NCBI RefSeq assembly: GCF_009730915.1
Contig: NC_052489.1
Location: 4,057,622-4,121,621 of the forward strand
Source of the DNA: Dioscorea cayenensis subsp. rotundata
Taxonomy: Eukaryota; Streptophyta; Magnoliopsida; Dioscoreales; Dioscoreaceae
Length of the DNA stretch: 64,000 nt
Reading direction: 5' to 3'
Position numbers and translations under genes: made by a program. Every line of letters starts with the position of its first letter. Positions within the stretch are counted from its first letter, which is position 1. Shown here piece by piece: positions 57,472 through 64,000 of this stretch. A model generated the notes under the pieces. That model saw nothing but the letters and a program-made list of their open reading frames with translations. It did no database searches and was not told the origin of the DNA.

Positions 57472-58490
57472 AACACATTATTATCAATTTTTTAGGATAT
57501 TAATGTAAAAAATAGTAATAATCAATAAAAATAAAAATAAACATAAAACCATAAACAAATGCAATTGCTATCTCAAAATCTCTAGAAACAATAATTGCAG
57601 TTTGTGAGTTCTCTATTTGCTCAATCTCTTCGCCTTTATAGTTTATATTATATCATTATTATGTATTTTTTTAATTTGTTTTATAACTAAATTAATTTGT
57701 TTAATTTTTGTGTGATCTTTGTTACTAAAAAAATATTTAATATTTATTAAATAATTGTTGGATATTTGTTAAATATTTATTTGATTATTTGTTATGAAAA
57801 TTGTTGTCAAAACTGTTAGATATTTGTTGTGATTAATTACTATGAAAAATTGATTATTTGTAAATTATTTGTTAAATAATTGTTGCATAAATGAATTTAG
57901 ATTGTAAATTTGTGCTAAGTGATTTTTTGAATTGTATTATTTGCCAATTTAGTGTTAAATTGTTAGTTGAGTTATTTGCTAAAGAGTGATGCTATTTTTT
58001 TACTGATGAATAGATTTACCAAATAGGTTTTCCGAATGACGTGATGCCAACTTACCATTCACATAATTATCCAAGTCATTTTTTTATATAAATTCAAATT
58101 TAAAATATAAAAATCCCTAAATTTTTAAAATAAAAAATTATAAAACCATATATCTAAAATTTTAAAATCTTCAAACCAAAAACTACAAAATCATATACCC
58201 AAAAATCTAAAAATTTAAACCCTAGATAATAAATAATAAATAATAAACCCTAAAATCCTAAACCCTAAACCCTAAATCTTAAACCCTAAACCCTCATAAG
58301 CCATAAACCCTCGCTTTACATTACGTTCCCTCGCTGGCCCTCAATCCAAACATAGCATAAATTGTAAATCATAAACCATCACAAACCCTATGCAATTTGG
58401 GGTTTAGGGAGGGAGTTTTACGTTTATCATTTATAATTAAAGTTCTAAATTTAAGAATTTAGATAATAAAGAGAAATTAATTAAAAAACA
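57472..58490. other. AT-rich DNA with a telomere-like AAACCCT patch
   Basis: No gene is seen. Between about 58217 and 58311 the plant telomere-type heptamer AAACCCT occurs repeatedly (AAACCCTA units, some in perfect tandem at 58260-58275), mixed with AATAAT spacers, within a longer run of decayed CTAAA-rich sequence from about 58100. Confidence 0.6.
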
Positions 58491-58625
58491 ACATGGATGC
58501 TGATAGGGATGCCAACTTGACATCCACGTCATTATGTAGATATGATAGGTTTTTTATACATAAATTAAAATTCTTAAATTGATGTATGCTGTTGCATAAA
58601 AATTTTTCCCTATCAGCATCCATGT
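58491..58625. mobile_element. Small MITE-like element (135 bp) with 19-bp perfect terminal inverted repeats
   Basis: ACATGGATGCTGATAGGGA (58491-58509) is exactly inverted at 58607-58625. The inside is AT-rich and carries no frame. The size and ends fit a MITE. The flanking duplication is not clear in the AT-rich surroundings. Confidence 0.75.
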
Positions 58626-58751
58626 AAATTTTGTAGGCACATTATCAAATCTTGTAAATCTTGTATGCTTGCATTGTTTTTTTTATTTTTTCTTACGAGA
58701 CCATATTATTGTCAACGGTCATAATAATATCATCTATTTTTGATCGCTAGT

Positions 58752-59245
58752 TTTCAAAGAAAGCTTCAGAGGAATTTTATATAAGAGAATGGATGAATGG
58801 TTGAGAAAGAGAGAATGAGCAGCATGAAAATAAAGGGAACGTGGAAGAGAGTGATCTTCAACATCTCATGATGTCTCAAATTAATCGTAAACAAGAGTTT
58901 ATGTATACAATACGTTGAATTGTTCCATTTTAATCTAGAAAACACATCAAAGTGCAATGTGATTGGTTATGATATCCGACGAGAGTTTTTGTAAATGTGT
59001 GGGCAATGACTATAGGCCTAAAACTTATGGGGAAACCCAGAAATTTTCATGTTAGAGAAAATTGAAGGATATATGCTATTAATTATGAAGGCCAACCCTT
59101 TAAATTCATCTCTTTCTGTCTTGATTGGAGGATTTGTATAGGAATGCAACTAAGAGTGGCTGTAATATAGGTTACACTTGCTAATATCTTATACTAATAA
59201 TTTCAACAGGAACTACTTTTTGGAATGTGTTACAAAAATATCAAT
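58752..59245 (+). pseudogene. CYP71-type P450 pseudogene 1 (heavily decayed)
   Basis: Short blocks align in order with the intact P450. TTTTCAAAGAAAGCTTCAGA..GGATGAATGG matches the exon 1 text for QGKIERNFKRMDE. GAGTGATCTTCAACATCTCA matches the CDLQQLQ region. GTGATTGGTTATGATATCC, then GTGTGGGCAATGACTATAGG, match the GYDIAKN and NAWAIARD regions. TTCATCTCTTTCTGTC..AGGATTTGTATAGGAATGCAA matches the haem loop. Frameshifts and stops are many, the I-helix part is missing, and the intron and most of exon 1 are deleted. Confidence 0.8.
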
Positions 59246-59254
59246 GATCTAAAT

Positions 59255-59910
59255 TTTAAAACATTCTCTTCTCCTCTTTCACCTTCTCTGAGCTTCCCTC
59301 CCATGGGAGCACTAGGGCTGTGCGAGCAAAGTGTAACTTTGTAGCCGAAAATTAAAAATCGGTATTATGCCAAATGATATCATTGCTTATTAGAAAACCA
59401 TGAACAACAAACAAACCACACAAGCAGACAAAAAATAGGAAAGGAAAACATAAAGAAACACAGAAGAAACCAAAACCAAAACCAAAATGTAATAAACGGA
59501 AACTGGTTAAGAGGATCCCTAATATAATCTTCAAGTGGCGATAAGTATTACAGAACATGTTTTTGCCAAAGCTTTTAGAATAAATACCAAATGATTGCAT
59601 GAATATGACAAGAAATAGCTATTTAAATTGTTTGTCCATGTTTTCTAGTTAATTTTTGGTTTGAAATAAATAAATAAACCACTTTATCCAGAGTTTAGAA
59701 AACAGAACTCATCTCCTCTGGTTCTGAAACCAGGAAATACTCTGGTTCTAGCCTATTAAATTTTGACACATGTCTACAATCACAATAGGAAAAATATAAT
59801 AATATTACATGGGACACGTGTTAAAATATGATAGGCTAGAATCAGTGTATTCCCTAGTTCCAGAACCAGGGGAGATGAACTCTAGAAAACACTAGTGATG
59901 GAAGTTATTG
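59255..59910 (+). repeat. Displaced copy of PLAC8 intron-2 sequence
   Basis: This segment aligns in the same orientation with 18620-18975 inside intron 2 of the PLAC8 gene. Shared text in order: TTCACCTTCT-GAGCTTCC, GGGAGCACT-GG, ATTATG-CAAATGATATCATTG, TTTTGCCAAAGCTTTTAGAA, GACAAGAAATAGC-ATTTA, TTGTTTGTCCATGTTTTCTA, TTTATCCAGAGTTT and GATGGAAGTTAT. Two pieces are present only here: about 59393-59505 and a MITE at 59704-59882. Either a piece of DNA was copied about 40 kb, or both places hold the same unnamed dispersed repeat. Confidence 0.75.
59704..59882. mobile_element. hAT-like MITE (179 bp) with 8-bp duplication and an empty-site relative in the window
   Basis: The ends AGAACTCATCTCCTCTGGTT and, in reverse complement, GAGTTCATCTCCCCTGGTTC open arms of about 55 bp. 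TAGAAAAC flanks both sides (59696-59703 and 59883-59890). The related sequence near 18946-18960 runs straight across this point (TTTCTACTAAACATCACTAA), giving an unoccupied counterpart. Confidence 0.8.
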
Positions 59911-60142
59911 TAGAGGATTGACACCCACGTAGCACCATAACACCTGAGAAGAAGTGAAGAGAAGAGAGAGAAATAAGAAGAAAAACAGAGAGTTATTTCT
60001 CTAGAGTCAAAGGTGGACCGTTGAAAGGGTTCTTCAGCAACCAACCAGCATCAAGCTCTATCTTACTGATAGATCAAAAGTAAAGACAACACAAAAAGTT
60101 ACAAACACCATCCTGGCCATTCATAGGCTATAACGTTCCATC

Positions 60143-61327
60143 TAGAGGTGCAAGATGGGCCGGCCCGGGCACTGTACCTGCTCGGGCCGGCCCGGCCCGG
60201 ATTGCAATCGTGCCGGGCCGGCATGGCCCACCGTACAAGGGGGGTCGGCCCAGCCCAGGGCACGGCCCGTTTTTTTTTTAAATTAATTTAAAATATAAAT
60301 TTTGTAAATTCTTTAAAAATATTGTAAAAATTGTAAAAAAATACTTAAAAAATACTAAAAATTAAGGAATTTTTTTTAAAAAAAATCTAAATATCATAAA
60401 ATATAAGTTTCTTGATTGTAAAAAATATACAATACATAAAAACTATAGAAAAAATAATTAAAAAATATGCAAAAAATTTAAATTTACATGAATAGAAAAT
60501 TACATAGAAAAAATAGAGATAAATTAAAAATAAATTACAAATAGATATAGGGAAAAATTGCCATTTATTTAAAAACTATGAAAACAACTTAGAAAATTTC
60601 AAACTTCGAAACAATTTAGAAAAAATTACAAACTTCGAAAACAATTTAGAAAATTACAAACTTCAAACTTCATTTGAGTAATCTATTTCTTCATCAACAC
60701 GGGTTGAAGTTGAACTCTCGGATGGTGTAAGGCCCTCTCAGGTATCACTACCTTCTTCATGTATTTGTTGTTCTTGTAACCTATCTTCTGCTTCTAACCA
60801 ATCCTTCAGATTGAGAACTAAGAGAGTTTGGAGTCTTCAATGCTTGAGAGATTAGAACAAGAATGAGTAATTTGGTGTGGAGAAATATGTAAGTGTTTGA
60901 GGGTATTTATAGGTTTTTTAAATTTTTTTAATTCCCAAAATACCCTTGTAAACTAGCCGTTTATTGTTGTTAAAAAGGGTAAAAAAGTAATTATATTTCA
61001 AAGTCTAAAATAGCCTTAAAAACTAGCCGTTTTATAGTTTTTAGAGGGGTTATAAATGTCATTTTCTTGTATTTAAATAGTTGGAGAAACAAATAATAAA
61101 AAAAAATGGTGGGCCGTGCCGGGCCGGCCCGCAACGGCTAGTGGCGGGCCGTGCTGGGTTGGCCCGCGTGCTTGGGCCAGCCCAGCCCAGGTGGGCCGCA
61201 AGTCGTGCAGGCCCGCGGGGCACCAACCTGTGGCCTGCAGCATCGACTGTCCGTGCGAGCAGTGCACGGCCCAAACCGTGGTGGGCCGTGCTGGGCTCGG
61301 GCCGGCACGGCCCAGTTTGCAACTCTA
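60143..61327 (-). mobile_element. hAT-type element (1185 bp), GGCCGG-rich ends
   Basis: The ends are TAGAGGTGCAAGATGGGCCG and, in reverse complement, TAGAGTTGCAAACTGGGCCG. The flanking 8-mers GTTCCATC and GTTCCACC agree at 7 of 8. Each arm holds about 100-250 bp of GGGCCGG/GGCCCG-rich sequence. Between them, on the minus strand, lies what looks like the promoter and leader of an hAT transposase gene (TATAAATACCCTCAAACACT at about 60893-60912, then a CT-rich leader), but the transposase itself is lost. The Pro/Arg-rich frames in the arms are not genes. Confidence 0.75.
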
Positions 61328-61335
61328 GTTCCACC

Positions 61336-62747
61336 CAATGCATGTCCATTGGGCTACCACCTTAACATAGATACTATTAAATATTGGCTGCTTTATCTCA
61401 GCCATACTTCATTCAATACCCAGATACAAAAAGCATTGACTTGGTCCACATTTTCCCATGTTGTGTGCCTCCTTGCCGCCATCGCCTGCACTCCCCTGCC
61501 GGCACATCTCTCGGTCAGATTCTTCAATCACTCATTAGCATTAACAGTTATTTTTATTTATTAATTTATTATTTAAGAAGTTATCATTTTCTTATTGAAG
61601 TTCTCTTGTCCTTAAAACCTTGGTTTGTTGGGTGAGTAATGGTCGATCTCGCTAAAAGAAAATAACACCGTAAGAAGAAAATTAAGACTCCTTAAAAAAT
61701 GAGGGCAAAAGTAGTATGGTTAGTGTTGTTGCTGATTTATTATTTCTCCAAAGAAATAAAGGATGCCAAGATTGGCTTCTCCCATAGTAGAAATCACATC
61801 AAAGCAGGTTTATTGTTTTTTTTTTTTAAATGTAGCAAGCACAACTAATCAGTGGTGTGCGCACGGATAAAAATAGATCATTTAGTATGTGTACCCTAAT
61901 TCAGTGACACGGGGTTTTAGACTACAAGCACATACCCACATTGGTAGCTCATTACCTCCATATGCTTTTTAGACTATAACCTAATGATTGATTTGATTAT
62001 TTAATTAGTAAGGGCTTTTTTTATAACATGATTTCTTTTATACTTTCAAGAAAAAACCTTTTATTATTTAATTTGTTTAGAATTGATCATTTTTAATTAG
62101 AGTGATGCTAAGTGTTAGGTGAGAGGTTAAGCGATCAGCTCTCTCTCTAATAATATTGATTGAGGCGAATGATTTGTCCATTTTACCAAAAAAAAAATTA
62201 TTCTCATATGTTTTACTGTTTATTAAAAAAATATATATGGGGATAAACTTTGCTATTATTTTGAAATGGAAAATATTTGAATTCATGATAAATACGAAAG
62301 TACTAGGGGAAAAAGCAAGAGGAGGTGAACGAAAAGATGGGAGAGTGACCTTCAACAAACTCCATTATTTTTCATGAACAATCTATAGAAAATCATAAGC
62401 CAACAAACAAGCATAAATACACGAACACATTATTATCTCAGCCATAGCAAGGCCAACATGTAATGAAGAAACAAAAGGTCCTTATCTTAGCACCTACAGT
62501 TCTCTTAAATTTCGATAGGCATTGGATTAAACTTTGACTAACAATGTGATGACATATGCATTTCATAGAAGAGAATTGTCATGGCATTAATTTCTGATCG
62601 TGTGGCATTAATTTCTGATCGTGACCATCTTCGAGTGGAAAAAAATCAAAGATATTATCTATTTCTTCAAGTGAGACAAATAAATATATCTTACTGTCTT
62701 GATATAGTATCTTGGTTTTCTAGTTTTTTATCCTTTTGTATTATTAT
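61336..62747. other. Flank of P450 pseudogene 2 with duplicated P450 promoter blocks
   Basis: About 61625-61830 aligns in patches with the upstream region of the intact P450 (49870-50040), and about 61980-62100 with 50095-50210 (TTAGTAAGGGCT versus TTAGCAAGAGGT, CTTTCAAGAAAAAACC versus TTGCAAGAAAACC). From about 62100 to 62560 it is unrelated sequence, presumably an insertion. A 20-bp tandem repeat, GGCATTAATTTCTGATCGTG, lies at 62583-62624. No gene is seen. Confidence 0.5.
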
Positions 62748-62854
62748 CTATACTTATACTCGTTCTTTTAAAATAAAAATGTATAATTTTTTTATTTTAT
62801 AATAAAATAAACAAATTATACATTTTTATTTTAAAAGAACAAGTATAAGTATAG
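62748..62854. repeat. 107-bp near-perfect hairpin
   Basis: CTATACTTATACTCGTTCTT begins the left arm, and the right arm ends with its near-exact inverse (AAGAACAAGTATAAGTATAG). Arms of about 45-50 bp meet around TTTATTTTATAATAAAATAA. It could be a Stowaway-type MITE, given its size and AT-richness, lying just upstream of P450 pseudogene 2. Confidence 0.7.
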
Positions 62855-62947
62855 GGTTTAGGGTATTTTCTTGGTTTACATGCTCACACACACAAAAACA
62901 CTTTATAAATAGCAACATAGAGCTCTCTTACTTCAAAGAAATCATTA

Positions 62948-63246
62948 TGGAAGATATGTTAGACTATTGAAAACACAAGGGTTTTAGTAAATGCATGGGC
63001 AATTGCAAGGGATCCAAAATTTTGAGAAAACCATTGCAAGGGCAACACTTTGAACTCATCCCTTTCGGTGTTGGTAGGAGGATTTGTCCAGATATGCAAT
63101 TGGGAATGATTGCGGTAGAGATTACATTGGCTAATATCTTATATCAATTCAGTTGGGAGCTTCTTTCTGAAATGAGTTATAAATATATTGACATGGTGGA
63201 AATATTTGGACTTGTTCTTCATAAAAATTTGCCACTACTCTTCTAA
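62948..63246 (+). pseudogene. CYP71-type P450 pseudogene 2 (internally deleted)
   Basis: It starts with ATGGAAGATATGTTAGACTA, giving MEDMLDY like the intact gene, then hits a stop and jumps straight to the C-terminal part (RVLVNAWAIARDPKF). A stop, then a second gap of about 50 bp, precede GQHFELIPFGVGRRICPDMQ, and the frame runs to a stop at 63246 with YQFSWELLSEMSY and VLHKNLPLLF. Almost all of exon 1, the intron and the I- and K-helices are gone (about 1.6 kb relative to 50257-52216). The haem loop keeps its Cys but has CPD instead of CPG. Its own upstream TATA-like TTTATAAATAGC (62903) and duplicated 3' flank show it was once a full gene. Confidence 0.9.
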
Positions 63247-63840
63247 GCAAGACTGACAAACATTCTAGTTTAAACTCAAGTATGTATCAACTGTGTAATG
63301 TCAAGTCTTTTTGTTGTACATAATAAATTAAAATAAACTTTTACTTTATATATTATGAAATAAGTTAAATATTTTTAATAAAAATTAAAGCCACTGTTTT
63401 TTGTGTTGTGCACCCTTAATAAAATGACTAATTTTTTTTTATCACCCTCAGGCATAATGCTTTTGAGGCCTTTGAGGCGAATCTCATTAATATCCTAACT
63501 AAAACATTGATTTCTTAATTAAAAAATGACCTTGGTTTCTTGGTTGAATTTGCCATGTCTCTGGGACTATATTGATGGCGCTACTTTTCAAGGAACTTAG
63601 TACCATAGTGAATGTATATATATATATACACATATTAAGGATCATTTGAGGTTGGGATAGTTAAGACCTCTTATTATAGTGTTGGAACTTGGAAGTTTCC
63701 CTTAATGCCATATGCCATGCCTGCCTTTAAGTTTTGCACATTTTCTATTGCTCTCTTAATACCATTGCATGCTCTCGATGCACAAATATCTTCAATCATC
63801 CCAATTTCAGTTTTCAAAATTTTCCTCAATGGATCACAAT
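63247..63840. other. 3' flank of P450 pseudogene 2
   Basis: This aligns in patches with the 3' flank of the intact P450 (52217-52480), with shared CTTAATAAA-TGA, ATCACCCT, TTAATTAAAAAATGACCTTG and TGTCTCTGGGACTATATTGA. An (AT)n run is at about 63617-63628. No gene is present. Confidence 0.5.
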
Positions 63841-63905
63841 GATATTTTCTATTTTTGATGATCTCTCGTTTTCAAAGAAAGCTTGAGAGGAATTTAATTA
63901 AGGGT
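63841..63905 (+). pseudogene. Third P450 fragment, cut short
   Basis: GATATTTTCTATTTTTGATG followed by CGTTTTCAAAGAAAGCTTGA and GAGGAATTTAATTAAGG aligns with the start of P450 pseudogene 1 (58725-58785) and with the QGKIERNFKR codons of the intact gene (50982-51012). At about 63902 it changes to unrelated sequence (GGGTCCATTTGATACACAAA), probably the end of another inserted element that runs out of the window. Confidence 0.6.
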
Positions 63906-64000
63906 CCATTTGATACACAAAATATTAAAGGACAACAAATAACAATTTTTATGGTTACTTGTTTGATTTACAAATAGACCGAAGAGTACAACACAAACAG

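Noticed and set aside
59910..60142. Possible Copia LTR end around the CTCTAGAGTCAAAGGTGG text
   Set aside because: No TG...CA pair, primer-binding site or duplication could be found.
61059..61564. Several overlapping frames of 64-137 residues
   Set aside because: Same compositional artefact over the right arm of the hAT-type element at 60143-61327.

Overview
The window is nuclear DNA of a flowering plant. The evidence is a set of spliced plant-family genes (an STP-type hexose transporter, a PLAC8 protein, a CYP71-type P450), an intronless PLS-DYW pentatricopeptide gene, a eukaryotic tRNA-Ser with a Pol III terminator, AT-rich intergenic DNA and many plant transposons of all the main classes. 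The steep 5'-to-3' fall in GC along the pentatricopeptide gene (GC-rich, C-ending codons in the first ~400 bp only) hints at a monocot. I cannot name the species.

Layout. 1-5.9 kb: AT-rich flank, then a decayed ~4.5 kb Mutator-like element (MULE) with transposase remnants, minisatellites and a perfect 80-bp palindrome. 6.0-9.3 kb: two convergent genes, a small three-exon gene for a probably plastid-targeted protein (+) and a four-exon hexose/H+ symporter (-). 11.3-13.0 kb: an intronless PLS-DYW PPR gene (+). 14.0-15.4 kb: a non-autonomous MULE. 16.6 kb: tRNA-Ser(AGA) (-). 17.0-20.0 kb: a five-exon PLAC8 gene (-) with a TCP/site II/G-box-like promoter. 21.6-50 kb: almost entirely transposable elements. 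They include an hAT inside an older element, several foldback elements with intact target-site duplications, three relatives of an LTR-like TG...CA element, a CACTA end hosting a MULE, a diacylglycerol-kinase gene fragment cut by an L1-type LINE, and an internally deleted Athila-type Ty3 element. 50.2-52.2 kb: an intact two-exon CYP71-type P450 (+). 53.4-57.5 kb: an LTR-like element enlarged by a 1448-bp tandem duplication. 58.7-64 kb: relics of further copies of the same P450 (two pseudogenes and a third fragment), a displaced copy of PLAC8 intron sequence, and more hAT-type elements.

Five protein-coding genes look intact: the small plastid protein, the sugar transporter, the PPR protein, the PLAC8 protein and the P450. 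Nothing ties them into one pathway; they look like ordinary neighbours. The only gene family with local copies is the P450, whose promoter, coding and 3'-flank homology recurs between 58.7 and 63.9 kb, showing a decayed tandem cluster. The most informative material is the layered insertion history, much of which can be ordered from target-site duplications. I saw no wholly new biological system; the unusual items are in the findings.
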